Assembly: GCF_030696885.1 (NCBI RefSeq) | Contig: NZ_JAUYRI010000003.1 | Span: 108,777-172,776, forward strand | Direction: 5' to 3' | Length of the DNA: 64,000 nucleotides | Source of the DNA: Thiobacillus sp. | GTDB taxonomy: Bacteria > Pseudomonadota > Gammaproteobacteria > Burkholderiales > Thiobacillaceae | In this document: one piece after another, positions 1-8,186 of the stretch | How the letters are laid out: each line of letters opens with the position of its first letter | Position numbering within the stretch: position 1 is the first letter of the stretch | Made by a program: the position numbers and the translations under genes | The notes under the pieces: generated by a model | The model's database searches: none | Seen by the model: the letters and a program-made list of their open reading frames with translations, nothing else | Told to the model about the DNA's origin: nothing

Positions 1-360
1 TATGTGATTTCCGCCGCACTCGCCGTCAATGGCGGCAGCCGGCTCGCCAATGCCATCGGCCTGATCAAGGAAGAGGAAGATGCGACCAAGGGCTCCGGCT
101 TCAGCTTCACCGATCTGGCCGCCAACCGCGCCGGCGTTCAGCTCGGCGAGCACGCGCTGGGCGAGACCGCCGCGCAGGTTCAGCAACAGCTGGCCGCCGC
201 CCGCAGCGACGCCGATCTGATGCCCGATTTCCGCGATCTGCCAGAATTCATGTCGCAGATCGAATTCGACCGGCACTACGGCCCCATCGGCGGTCCGCGC
301 TACCAGCAGATCATCGACCGCATCGACGCCCGGCTGGCGGCGCATCCGCTGGCTCAATAA
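1..360 (+). CDS. C-terminal part of an unknown protein (5' truncated by window)
   Basis: The frame is open from the first base, so the true start lies outside the window. About 119 codons remain, ending in TAA at 358-360. The visible part is Ala/Gly-rich, then acidic, with a C-terminal segment rich in Asp, Arg and Ile. I recognise no domain, and there is no membrane segment or signal peptide in what is visible. It ends 54 bases before typA, and a typA promoter lies in that gap, so the two genes are probably separate transcription units. The function is unknown. Confidence 0.6.
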   Translation, partial: YVISAALAVNGGSRLANAIGLIKEEEDATKGSGFSFTDLAANRAGVQLGEHALGETAAQVQQQLAAARSDADLMPDFRDLPEFMSQIEFDRHYGPIGGPRYQQIIDRIDARLAAHPLAQ

Positions 361-375
361 ATAGTCAATAAACCC

Positions 376-384
376 TGATATAAT
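376..384 (+). promoter_or_regulatory. Extended -10 promoter of typA
   Basis: A perfect TATAAT at 379-384 is preceded by TG at 376-377, giving the extended -10 form TGnTATAAT. No good -35 box sits 17 bases upstream, which is normal for extended -10 promoters. It lies about 30 bases before the typA start codon. Confidence 0.6.
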
Positions 385-414
385 GCTGGGTTTCCCCGAA
401 TCCTGGCACCCATC

Positions 415-2247
415 ATGTCCCGCAAGCTCCGCAATATCGCCATCATCGCGCACGTCGACCATGGCAAAACCACGCTGGTCGACCAGCTCCTCAAACAGTC
501 CGGTACCTTCCGCGACAACCAGGCGGTTGACGAGCGGGTGATGGATTCCAACGACCTGGAAAAGGAACGCGGGATCACCATTCTGGCGAAGAACACCGCC
601 ATCATGTACGGCGACTACCACATCAACATCGTAGACACCCCCGGCCACGCCGACTTCGGCGGCGAAGTCGAACGCGTGCTCGGCATGGTCAACGGCGTGG
701 TGCTGCTGGTCGACGCCGTCGAAGGCCCGATGCCGCAGACGCGCTTCGTCACCAAGAAGGCCCTGGCGCTGGGCCTCAAGCCCATCGTCGTGATCAACAA
801 GGTCGACCGCCCCGGTTCGCGCCCGGACTGGGTCGTCGACCAGACCTTCGACCTGTTCGACAAGCTCGGCGCGACCGACGAACAACTCGACTTCCCGATC
901 ATCTACGCCTCGGGCCTGAACGGCTGGGCCTGCATGGACCTGAAGGATGCGCCGTCACACGGTGGCGCCGCGGCCGACATGGTGCCGCTGTTCGACACGG
1001 TGCTGGCCCACGTCCCCACCCCGCCCGGATCGGCGGATGCGCCGCTGCAGATGCAGATCGCCGCGCTCGATTATTCGACCTACACCGGCCGTCTCGGCGT
1101 GGGCCGCGTGCTCAATGGCCGCATCAAGCCCGGCATGTCGGTGGTGGTGATGAACCACGAAGATCAGGTCGCAACCGGCCGCATCAACCAGGTGCTCGGC
1201 TTCAAGGGTCTGGACCGCGTGCCGGTGGACGAAGCCGAAGCTGGCGACATCATCATCATTTCCGGGCTCGACGACATCGGCATCGGCGTCACCATCTGCG
1301 ACCGCGAAAACCCGGTCGGCCTGCCGGTGCTGCCGGTGGACGAGCCGACGCTGAACATGGACTTCATGGTCAACGCGTCGCCGCTGGCCGGCACCGAAGG
1401 CAAGTTCGTCACCAGCCGCCAGATCCGCGACCGCCTGGCCAAGGAACTGCTGGTCAACGTCGCCTTGCGCGTCGATGAAACCGGCGACGCCGACGTGTTC
1501 CGCGTCTCCGGCCGGGGCGAACTGCATCTCACCATCCTGCTGGAAAACATGCGCCGCGAAGGCTTCGAGCTGGCCGTCGGCAAGCCTCGCGTGGTCTACA
1601 AGGAAATCAACGGCGAAAAATGCGAGCCGTATGAAAACCTCACCATCGACCTGGAAGACGATCACCAGGGCGGCGTGATGGAAGAAATCGGCCGCCGCCG
1701 CGGCGAACTCACCAACATGGAATCGGACGGCAAGGGTCGCACCCGGCTGGAATACCACATTCCCGCGCGCGGTCTGATCGGCTTCCAGAGCGACTTCATG
1801 ACGATGACGCGCGGCACCGGCCTGATGAGCCACGTGTTCGACGACTACGGTCCGGTCAAAGCCGACCTGCCGGGCCGCCATAACGGCGTGCTGGTGTCGC
1901 AGGACAACGGCGAGGCCGTGGCCTATGCCTTGTGGAAACTGGAAGATCGCGGCCGCATGTTCGTCTCGCCCGGCGACAAGCTCTATGAAGGCATGATCAT
2001 CGGCATCCACACCCGCGACAACGATCTGGTGGTCAACCCGATCAAGGGCAAGCAGCTGACCAACGTCCGCTCCTCGGGTACCGACGAAGCGGTGCGTCTG
2101 ACCACGCCGATCAAACTGACGCTGGAATCCGCAGTCGAGTTCATCGACGACGACGAGCTGGTGGAAATCACGCCGAAGTCGATCCGCATCCGCAAGCGTC
2201 ACCTGCAGGAACATGATCGCAAGAAAGCCTCGCGCGCAGCCGCTTGA
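415..2247 (+). CDS. typA: Ribosome-associated GTPase TypA/BipA
   Basis: A 610-residue translational GTPase of the EF-G family that binds 70S ribosomes and supports growth and ribosome assembly under stress. The G1 loop AHVDHGKTT is at residues 11-19, followed by the ERGIT switch region, DTPGH (G3) and NKVD (G4). Domains II and III and the TypA C-terminal domain follow, including the GRGELHL motif. The length equals the usual 600-615 residues. The ATG follows a strong extended -10 promoter, and an intrinsic terminator comes after the stop, so it is probably monocistronic. Confidence 0.97.
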   Translation: MSRKLRNIAIIAHVDHGKTTLVDQLLKQSGTFRDNQAVDERVMDSNDLEKERGITILAKNTAIMYGDYHINIVDTPGHADFGGEVERVLGMVNGVVLLVDAVEGPMPQTRFVTKKALALGLKPIVVINKVDRPGSRPDWVVDQTFDLFDKLGATDEQLDFPIIYASGLNGWACMDLKDAPSHGGAAADMVPLFDTVLAHVPTPPGSADAPLQMQIAALDYSTYTGRLGVGRVLNGRIKPGMSVVVMNHEDQVATGRINQVLGFKGLDRVPVDEAEAGDIIIISGLDDIGIGVTICDRENPVGLPVLPVDEPTLNMDFMVNASPLAGTEGKFVTSRQIRDRLAKELLVNVALRVDETGDADVFRVSGRGELHLTILLENMRREGFELAVGKPRVVYKEINGEKCEPYENLTIDLEDDHQGGVMEEIGRRRGELTNMESDGKGRTRLEYHIPARGLIGFQSDFMTMTRGTGLMSHVFDDYGPVKADLPGRHNGVLVSQDNGEAVAYALWKLEDRGRMFVSPGDKLYEGMIIGIHTRDNDLVVNPIKGKQLTNVRSSGTDEAVRLTTPIKLTLESAVEFIDDDELVEITPKSIRIRKRHLQEHDRKKASRAAA

Positions 2248-2280
2248 ATCCCCACCCGGCCTTGCGCCGGGACTGCGTAA

Positions 2281-2309
2281 AAAAGCCCGGCTTCGCGCCG
2301 GGCTTTTTT
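2281..2309 (+). terminator. Intrinsic terminator after typA
   Basis: A GC stem (AAAGCCCGG at 2282-2290 pairing with CCGGGCTTT at 2298-2306) is followed by a T-run. A second small CCGGCnnnGCCGG-type hairpin precedes it at about 2254-2270. It separates typA from rmuC. Confidence 0.75.
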
Positions 2310-2336
2310 ACGTGGGTCACGGGTAAAATCGACGCC

Positions 2337-3629
2337 ATGCGTCCTGTCGAAATCGCCCTTTTCATTGGCCTTGCCGTCCTCATTCTGCTGGCTGTGGTGC
2401 TGCTGCTGCGCCTCGGCGCATTGCGGCGCGAACAAACCGGACTGCCCGCCCTGCTGACGCAAGACATGGATGCACGCCACCGTGCGGTGCTGACCGACCT
2501 GCATGCGGGTCTTGCACAGCAGTCCGACCGCATGCAGAGCCAGCTCGCCGCGCTGCAAATCGCGCAGACCGAACGGCTGGCAGAAACGCGCGCCACCGTC
2601 ACCGGCCAGTTCGGCCAGTTCCAGACCGCGATGCTGGAAAAACTGATCGAGCAGGGACGCGCCGAGCAAAGCCTGCTGCAGGACACGCTCAAGGGCATGA
2701 CCGCGCATTTCAACGAGCGCGTGCAGCAGCTCTCGCAGACCGTCGATGGTCGGCTCAACGAAATCTCCGGCAAGGTGGCCGAGCGGCTCGACGAGGGCTT
2801 CAAGAAAACCAACGAGACGTTTACCTCGGTGATGTCGCGGCTAGCGGTGATCGACGAGGCGCAAAAGAAAATCGAGGGCCTGGCGTCCAACGTCGTGTCG
2901 CTGCAGGAGATTCTCGGCGACAAGCGCTCGCGCGGCGCCTTTGGTGAAGTGCAGCTGGAAGCGCTGGTGCGGAACAGCCTGCCACCCGACGCCTATGCGT
3001 TCCAATACACGCTGAAAGGCGGTGCACGCGCCGATTGCGCCCTGATCCTGCCGGAGCCGACCGGTACGGTGTGCGTCGATTCCAAGTTTCCGTTGGAAAA
3101 CTACAGCCGCATGTTCGACGACAGCCTGCAGTCGGGCGAGCGCGATGCGGCCAAGCGACAGTTCAAGACCGACGTCAAGAAGCACGTCGACGACATCGCC
3201 GCCAAATACATCGTCGCCGGCGAAACCTCCGACGGCGCGGTGATGTTCCTGCCGGCGGAAGCCGTGTTCGCCGAGATCCACGCCTACCATCCGGACCTGG
3301 TCGAGCACGCGCAGAAGAAGCGCGTGTGGCTCACGTCTCCGACCACGTTGATGGCGGTGCTGAACACCGCGCGCGCAGTGATCCGCGATTCGGAAACGCG
3401 GCGCATGGCGCACGTGATCAAGGACGAACTCTCCAAGCTGGCAAAGGATTTCGCCCGCTTCGACGATCGCATGAAGAAGCTCGCCAGCCACATCGAGCAG
3501 GCCAACAAGGATGTCAGCGAAGTGCGCATCTCCAGCGACAAGATCAGCCGCCGCTTCCAGCAGATCGAGCGGGTCGAGCTCGAACACCCGGACGTGGATG
3601 GCGCACGCCTGCTCGACAGCGACGAATGA
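2337..3629 (+). CDS. rmuC: DNA recombination protein RmuC homologue
   Basis: About 430 residues. One N-terminal membrane segment (IALFIGLAVLILLAVVLLL, residues ~5-23) is followed by a long coiled coil and the RmuC nuclease-like domain (for example DSKFPLENYSRM and the VWLTSPTTLMAVLNT block). RmuC limits inversions between short inverted repeats and is thought to be an endonuclease-like membrane-anchored protein. I chose the ATG at 2337 because it places the membrane segment at the N-terminus. Upstream in-frame ATGs would start inside the typA terminator. Its TGA overlaps the mtfA ATG (ATGA at 3626), so the two are translationally coupled. Confidence 0.93.
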   Translation: MRPVEIALFIGLAVLILLAVVLLLRLGALRREQTGLPALLTQDMDARHRAVLTDLHAGLAQQSDRMQSQLAALQIAQTERLAETRATVTGQFGQFQTAMLEKLIEQGRAEQSLLQDTLKGMTAHFNERVQQLSQTVDGRLNEISGKVAERLDEGFKKTNETFTSVMSRLAVIDEAQKKIEGLASNVVSLQEILGDKRSRGAFGEVQLEALVRNSLPPDAYAFQYTLKGGARADCALILPEPTGTVCVDSKFPLENYSRMFDDSLQSGERDAAKRQFKTDVKKHVDDIAAKYIVAGETSDGAVMFLPAEAVFAEIHAYHPDLVEHAQKKRVWLTSPTTLMAVLNTARAVIRDSETRRMAHVIKDELSKLAKDFARFDDRMKKLASHIEQANKDVSEVRISSDKISRRFQQIERVELEHPDVDGARLLDSDE

Positions 3630-4405
3630 ACTGGTTTACCCGCTGGCGGCGCGCCCGCATTCTCGAGCGGCACGCCATATCCCCCGACGATTTCGACGCG
3701 GCCGCCGCCGCGTTACCCATCCTGCAGGGACTCGATGCAGCGGAGCGCACACGCCTGTGCGAAGCTGCCAGCCTGTTCATCCACGACAAGACGTTTTCCG
3801 CCGCCGGCGGCGCTGAAGTCGAGCCCGCCACCCGGCACCTGATCGCGTTGCAGGCCTGCCTGCTGACGCTCAACCTGTCCGAGGACAGCTACCGCGGCTG
3901 GAGCGAGATCATCCTGTATCCCGAGGAATTCCTGCGCCAGCGCGTAGAGACCGACGAAGCCGGCGTGGTGCATCACTCGCGCGACATCCTCGCCGGCGAA
4001 TCCTGGCACGGCGGTCCGCTGGTGCTGTCGATCGCCGATGTGGCGGCGAGTGGTCTGGCCGACGGCTTCAACGTCGTGCTGCACGAGTTCGCCCACAAGC
4101 TCGACATGTTGAACGGCGATGCCAACGGCTTTCCGCCCTTGCACCGCGGCATGGATGCCGCCAGCTGGGCGCGCGATTTCACCATGGCCTATGAAGACCT
4201 GTGCGCGCGCGTCGACGCCGGCGAGGACACGGTCATCGATCCCTACGCAACCACCGACCCCGCCGAGTTTTTTGCGGTGCTGACCGAGGTGTTCTTCGAG
4301 ACGCCGCATCTGCTCCATGCCGAATATCCGGCCATTTACCGGCAGTTGCAGCAGTTCTATCGCCAGCATCCACTGGTGCGCCTGGCAGCCCATGCGCACG
4401 CCTAA
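3626..4405 (+). CDS. mtfA: Zinc metallopeptidase MtfA (Mlc titration factor A)
   Basis: 259 residues, matching the ~260-residue M90 peptidase family. It has the zinc-binding HExxH motif (HEFAHKLD, around residue 154) followed by the conserved NGDANG... and DPAEFFAVLTEVFFE segments, which supply the third ligand. In E. coli MtfA binds the glucose regulator Mlc and has aminopeptidase activity; whether this species has Mlc cannot be judged here. The start is fixed by the ATGA overlap with rmuC. Its 3' end overlaps the next gene by 14 bases, indicating one operon. Confidence 0.92.
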   Translation: MNWFTRWRRARILERHAISPDDFDAAAAALPILQGLDAAERTRLCEAASLFIHDKTFSAAGGAEVEPATRHLIALQACLLTLNLSEDSYRGWSEIILYPEEFLRQRVETDEAGVVHHSRDILAGESWHGGPLVLSIADVAASGLADGFNVVLHEFAHKLDMLNGDANGFPPLHRGMDAASWARDFTMAYEDLCARVDAGEDTVIDPYATTDPAEFFAVLTEVFFETPHLLHAEYPAIYRQLQQFYRQHPLVRLAAHAHA

Positions 4406-5558
4406 GCCCCATACGGCCGCCCGCATGGACGGCATCGCGCCCTTCCACGTGATGGATATCCTGGCGCGCGCGCAGGCGCTGGAAGCCGCCGGGCGCGACA
4501 TCATCCATCTCGAAATCGGCGAACCCGATTTCGCCACCCCGGCGCCCATCGTCGAGGCGGGCGTCGAGGCGCTGCGGGCCGGCCACACCCACTACACCGG
4601 CGCGCTGGGCCTGCCCGCCCTGCGCATGGCCATCGCTGGTTTTTATGCGACACGCTGGCAGACCACCGTCGATCCCGCGCAGGTGATCGTCACGCCCGGT
4701 GCGTCGGGCGCATTGCTGCTGGCGCTGGGTCTGCTGGCCGGCCCCGGTGACGACGTGCTGATGGCCGACCCCGGCTACCCCTGCAACCGCCATTTCGCCC
4801 GTTTCTGCAATGCGCGTGTGGTCAGCATTCCGGTCGGCGCCGACAGCGGCTTTCAGCTCACGCTCGACCTGATCGAGCGCCACGCCACGCCCAGCACGCG
4901 TGCGGTGCTGATCGCCAGTCCATCCAATCCCACCGGAACCGCCATCGCAGCGGATGAACTGGCGCGCATTCACAGCTGGTGCGCGGCACACGACATTGCG
5001 CTGATCGTCGACGAAATCTATCTGGCGCTGACCTACGACGGCGCTGAACACAGCGCCGCGCGCTGGGACGACGTGTTCGTCGTCAACAGTTTTTCGAAAT
5101 ATTTTCTGATGACCGGCTGGCGGCTGGGCTGGCTGCGCGCCCCCGACTGGGCGCTGGCCGATCTGGAGCGTCTGGCGCAAAACCTGTTTCTGGCCGCGCC
5201 CACGCCGGCGCAACATGCGGCGCTGGCTGCCTTCTCAGCGACCACGCTGGAGGAACTCGAAACCCGCAAGGCCGAACTGCGCGCGCGCCGCGATTATTTG
5301 CTGCCTGCGCTGCGCCAACGCGGCTTTATCATCCCCACCCAGCCGCAGGGCGCCTTTTATTTATATGCCGATTGCAGCGCGCACACCGACGACAGTTTTC
5401 GTTTTGCGCAAAACCTGCTTGAACAGGCCGGCGTGGCGGTGACCCCTGGCCTCGATTTTGGCGAGCATCAGCCGCAACGCTACCTGCGCATCGCTTACAC
5501 GCAGCCGCTCCCGCGCCTGATCGAAGCGGTGGCCCGCCTCGACCGGTTCCTGGCCTGA
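4392..5558 (+). CDS. PLP-dependent class I/II aminotransferase
   Basis: About 388 residues of fold-type I aminotransferase. It shows the substrate-site IGEPDF motif near the N-terminus, SNPTGT (the PLP-binding Asn region), DEIY (Asp-x-x-Tyr) and NSFSKYFLMTGWRLGW, whose Lys forms the PLP Schiff base. The family includes aspartate/alanine-type enzymes and the substrate cannot be told from sequence. Start: ATG 4392 overlaps the end of mtfA and keeps an N-terminal segment typical of this subgroup; ATG 4425 is the alternative. It is the third gene of the rmuC-mtfA unit and is followed by a strong bidirectional terminator. Confidence 0.88.
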   Translation: MRTPKPHTAARMDGIAPFHVMDILARAQALEAAGRDIIHLEIGEPDFATPAPIVEAGVEALRAGHTHYTGALGLPALRMAIAGFYATRWQTTVDPAQVIVTPGASGALLLALGLLAGPGDDVLMADPGYPCNRHFARFCNARVVSIPVGADSGFQLTLDLIERHATPSTRAVLIASPSNPTGTAIAADELARIHSWCAAHDIALIVDEIYLALTYDGAEHSAARWDDVFVVNSFSKYFLMTGWRLGWLRAPDWALADLERLAQNLFLAAPTPAQHAALAAFSATTLEELETRKAELRARRDYLLPALRQRGFIIPTQPQGAFYLYADCSAHTDDSFRFAQNLLEQAGVAVTPGLDFGEHQPQRYLRIAYTQPLPRLIEAVARLDRFLA

Positions 5559-5587
5559 ACACGCGCTCCCCGCGAATTGCAGGCGAA

Positions 5588-5615
5588 AAAAAACCGGCCC
5601 GAAGGCCGGTTTTTT
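5588..5615. terminator. Bidirectional terminator between convergent genes
   Basis: A perfect 12-bp inverted repeat, AAAAAACCGGCC and GGCCGGTTTTTT, surrounds a CGAA tetraloop. The T/A tracts serve the aminotransferase gene on the + strand and the lipoprotein gene on the - strand. Confidence 0.9.
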
Positions 5616-5632
5616 CGTTCCTTGCCTTGGTA

Positions 5633-5926
5633 TTACTGGGCAGGAGCAGGAGCAGGAGCGGCAGCGTCAGCAGCGGCGCCAGCAGCTTCGCCAGCAGCAG
5701 TTGCGGCTTCGCCAGCAGCAGCAGCAGCGTCAGCAGCGGGAGCAGCAGCGTCAGCAGCGGCTTCGCCAGCTTCGACAGCAGCATCGCTGGCTTCGACTGC
5801 AGCTTCGCCAGCTTCGATTGCAGCTTCGCCAGCAACTTCAGCAGCAGGCGCAGCAGCTTCTTCTTTTTGGCCGCAAGCGGTCATGGAAACAGCCAGCAGA
5901 GCGGCCAGGAGGACGGAATATTTCAT
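5633..5926 (-). CDS. Small alanine/glutamate-repeat lipoprotein
   Basis: 97 residues. An N-terminal signal peptide ends in a lipobox (SMTAC, Cys18), so lipid attachment is expected. The mature part is almost only Ala, Glu, Gly, Asp and Val, in a degenerate 6-8 residue repeat (EAGEAAVEA type), then a Pro-Ala tail. The composition suggests a long helix or an extended spacer rather than an enzyme. The repeat could come from slippage of GCAGC/CAGCAG-type codons and may vary in length between strains. The homologous function is unknown to me. It ends at the bidirectional terminator and is a stand-alone gene. Confidence 0.75.
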   Translation of the reverse strand: MKYSVLLAALLAVSMTACGQKEEAAAPAAEVAGEAAIEAGEAAVEASDAAVEAGEAAADAAAPAADAAAAAGEAATAAGEAAGAAADAAAPAPAPAQ

Positions 5927-6145
5927 TTGATTTCCCTTAAATTACGATTGATAACCCACACCAGAGATCGGTCCGGGATTTGATATCCAGCCGACGCGCG
6001 GATTCTAGCAAATCGGCAAAAGAAAACCACTATCTATTAATTTTCTTCCATTCCGGCCGTTACACGTTGTTACGCCGCAACACTTTGCGCTGTTCGCATG
6101 GGCAGGCACGCGCTGGCGCATCCGCCAAAACCACGCTCGCCGGCG
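5927..6145. other. Intergenic region, AT-richer, no gene seen
   Basis: These 219 bases separate the lipoprotein start from the mshN stop. The part nearest the lipoprotein is unusually AT-rich for this genome and must carry that gene's promoter on the minus strand, but I cannot point to convincing -35/-10 boxes. No terminator for the pilus operon is evident. Confidence 0.4.
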
Positions 6146-7174
6146 CTATTCGGCGCTCTTTTCGCGCACGAAGGCCAGCAAGGCATCCGGCAGGTTTCCC
6201 GCCGCCAGCGCACGATGAAACGCCGCGCGCGCTTCGCCGACCCGGCCCTGCGCTTCCAGCGCGAGGCCCAATCCCATCCACCAGGTCCCCTGCCCCGGCT
6301 GCAGGTCGAGCGCCAGCTCGTACTGGCGCACCGCCTCGGCATGCCGTCCCAGGTTCACCAGCAATGCCGCCAGCGTGGCGCGGTATTCCGCATTGACGCC
6401 GCGTCCTGCCTGTCCGCCCAGCAGGGTGGCGGCGGCCGCCGCCGTATCGCCCCGCGCCGCCTGCAGCCGCGCCAGTGCCAGCGCAAACCAGGCCTCCTCG
6501 GGCGCAACCGCACGGCCTTCATTCAGCACCGTCTCGGCTTCCCGGTCCTGGCCTGCCTCGCTCAGCAGGGTGGCCAGCATCTGGCGTGCGGCAATGTGGC
6601 GGGGAAACGCCTGGAGCGCGGCTTCCAGCAAGGGACGCGCCTGGGCATCACGACCCGCGCGGACCTGCGCGATCGCCTTGCGATAGTGCGTTTCGGCGTC
6701 TTCCTCGGGGGTGGGCTGCCGGGCCTGCTTGCGAATCTCCGGCGGCGGCAACGCTGCTGCGGGCGGCGCGGGGACGACCGCCGCCGCCACGGGCATCGGG
6801 GTCAGTGCGGATGGCGTGGGGTCAACGGGCGGCGCAAGGGCCTCGGCGGGCAACGCGGCCGGGGGCGCAGGCGTCTCAGCCGGCAGCGCAAGCGCGGGAG
6901 CAACCGGAACCGGCTCAACGGCCACCGGCGGCGGAGTTTCCGCTACCGGCACGTTCGCTGCGGGCAGCATGGGGTCGAGCGCAGCCGGCATGTCGGCCGG
7001 CTGCGGCCACAGCCACAGCAGCACGCCGGCGAGCACCAGCAACGCGCCGGCCAGGCCCCACAGCGCCGGGACGACACGCCGCGGCGAGGCCGGCGCCTGC
7101 GCGGGCGCCGGGGCGGCGGGGGCAGCGTCCTTGCGCGCATCGAGTTCACGCAGGGTCTGGTTGATGATGCTCAT
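6146..7174 (-). CDS. mshN: MSHA biogenesis protein MshN-like, TPR protein
   Basis: 342 residues. A short cytoplasmic N-terminus (MSIINQTLRELDAR) is followed by one membrane helix (residues ~35-57), a long Pro/Ala-rich linker (~60-170), and a C-terminal tetratricopeptide-like region (~180-340) of repeating A-x-x-L/Y helices. This layout matches MshN, the last gene of MSHA pilus loci, thought to act in the periplasmic alignment complex. It lies 22 bases after mshM with a GGAG-type ribosome site and is the promoter-distal end of the cluster. Confidence 0.8.
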   Translation of the reverse strand: MSIINQTLRELDARKDAAPAAPAPAQAPASPRRVVPALWGLAGALLVLAGVLLWLWPQPADMPAALDPMLPAANVPVAETPPPVAVEPVPVAPALALPAETPAPPAALPAEALAPPVDPTPSALTPMPVAAAVVPAPPAAALPPPEIRKQARQPTPEEDAETHYRKAIAQVRAGRDAQARPLLEAALQAFPRHIAARQMLATLLSEAGQDREAETVLNEGRAVAPEEAWFALALARLQAARGDTAAAAATLLGGQAGRGVNAEYRATLAALLVNLGRHAEAVRQYELALDLQPGQGTWWMGLGLALEAQGRVGEARAAFHRALAAGNLPDALLAFVREKSAE

Positions 7175-7196
7175 GCGGATCGCTCCGACCGGGTCA

Positions 7197-8186
7197 TCAT
7201 GTCAGGCTGGCCAGATACAACCCACCTGCAGCCGCGCCGGCAGCGCACAGCGCCAGCACACCCGCTGCCCAGCGCCGGGCGCGGTGGAGCGGGCGGGCAG
7301 CCAGGGTGTCGCGTGCGGCCAGTCGCATGTCACGCCGGTCGACATGCCATACCCCCCGGCCGTACGCCAGCATCAGCGCCTTGTGGGCGATGACGTTGAC
7401 GACGCGCGGGACGCCGCGGCTGGCCTGATACAGCAGGCCGACGCTGGGTGCGCTGAACGGCGATCCCCGTCCGACGGCGTGGCCGGCGCGCGCGAGCCGG
7501 TGGTCGAGATAGCGCGGCAACTCGGCGCGCGTCAGCGGACGCAGCCGGTCGTGGAAACTGATCCGGGTCTTCAATTGCGGCACGGCATCGAGACGTTCGT
7601 CCAGTTCCGGCTGCCCGAACAGCACAATGGTCAGCAGCTTGCGCTTTTCGGTTTCCAGATTGGACAGCAGGCGGATCGTTTCCAGGCTCGCGAGTGGGAT
7701 CGCCTGGGCCTCGTCGACGATCAGCACCACATGGAGCTGCTGCTGTGCCAGCGCGATCAGTCGCGACAGAATGGCCTTGTGCACGTGGTAATGGCTTTCC
7801 GCACCGGTCAGCTTAAGGCCCATCTCCTCGGCCACGGCAAACAGGATGCCATCAGGCTCGAGCGCAGGATTGGGCAGATAGACGGCACGACAGTGCGTAG
7901 GCAGCGAAGCCAGCAAGGTGCGGCACAACAGGGTCTTGCCGGTGCCGACCTGGCCGACGATCTTGATGAAACCTTCGCCGTTCTCCAGTGCGTACAGCAA
8001 GGTGTTGAGCGCTTCCTGATGCGGCGGCGAGGCAAAAAAGAAGTCGGTGTCGGGCGTCAGCCCAAACGGCGCCTCGGCGAGGCCGAAATGCGCCAGGTAC
8101 GACAGGCTGCGACTGTCCGGCGCCGCCACGGTGCTATCGCTGCTCGGATTCGGTTCAGCAGGCATGGCGCACGCCAGCGTGGTCAT
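7197..8186 (-). CDS. mshM: MSHA biogenesis ATPase MshM (ExeA-like AAA)
   Basis: 329 residues. An AAA ATPase of the ExeA/GspA type has Walker A GQVGTGKT, Walker B VVLIVDEAQ and the N-terminal FGLxExPFGLTPD signature typical of secretion ATPases. A single hydrophobic helix at the C-terminus (after RRWAAGVLALCAAG) suggests membrane anchoring. ExeA-type proteins help place the secretin through the cell wall, fitting its position next to mshL. The start ATG overlaps the mshL stop (ATGA at 8183-8186); an internal ATG at 8165 is also possible. Confidence 0.88.
   Translation of the reverse strand: MTTLACAMPAEPNPSSDSTVAAPDSRSLSYLAHFGLAEAPFGLTPDTDFFFASPPHQEALNTLLYALENGEGFIKIVGQVGTGKTLLCRTLLASLPTHCRAVYLPNPALEPDGILFAVAEEMGLKLTGAESHYHVHKAILSRLIALAQQQLHVVLIVDEAQAIPLASLETIRLLSNLETEKRKLLTIVLFGQPELDERLDAVPQLKTRISFHDRLRPLTRAELPRYLDHRLARAGHAVGRGSPFSAPSVGLLYQASRGVPRVVNVIAHKALMLAYGRGVWHVDRRDMRLAARDTLAARPLHRARRWAAGVLALCAAGAAAGGLYLASLT

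Noticed and set aside
955..2214. A 419-residue minus-strand frame opposite typA
   Set aside because: Antisense shadow of a recognised GTPase gene with repeated His/Asp/Val; no homology visible.
5627..5983. Ser/Phe-rich frame opposite the Ala-repeat lipoprotein
   Set aside because: The repeat is open in several frames. The minus frame has a lipobox and terminator, so it was chosen.
6098..7393. 431-residue plus-strand frame opposite mshN
   Set aside because: Arg/Gln-rich antisense shadow; mshN on the minus strand has clear helix and TPR pattern.
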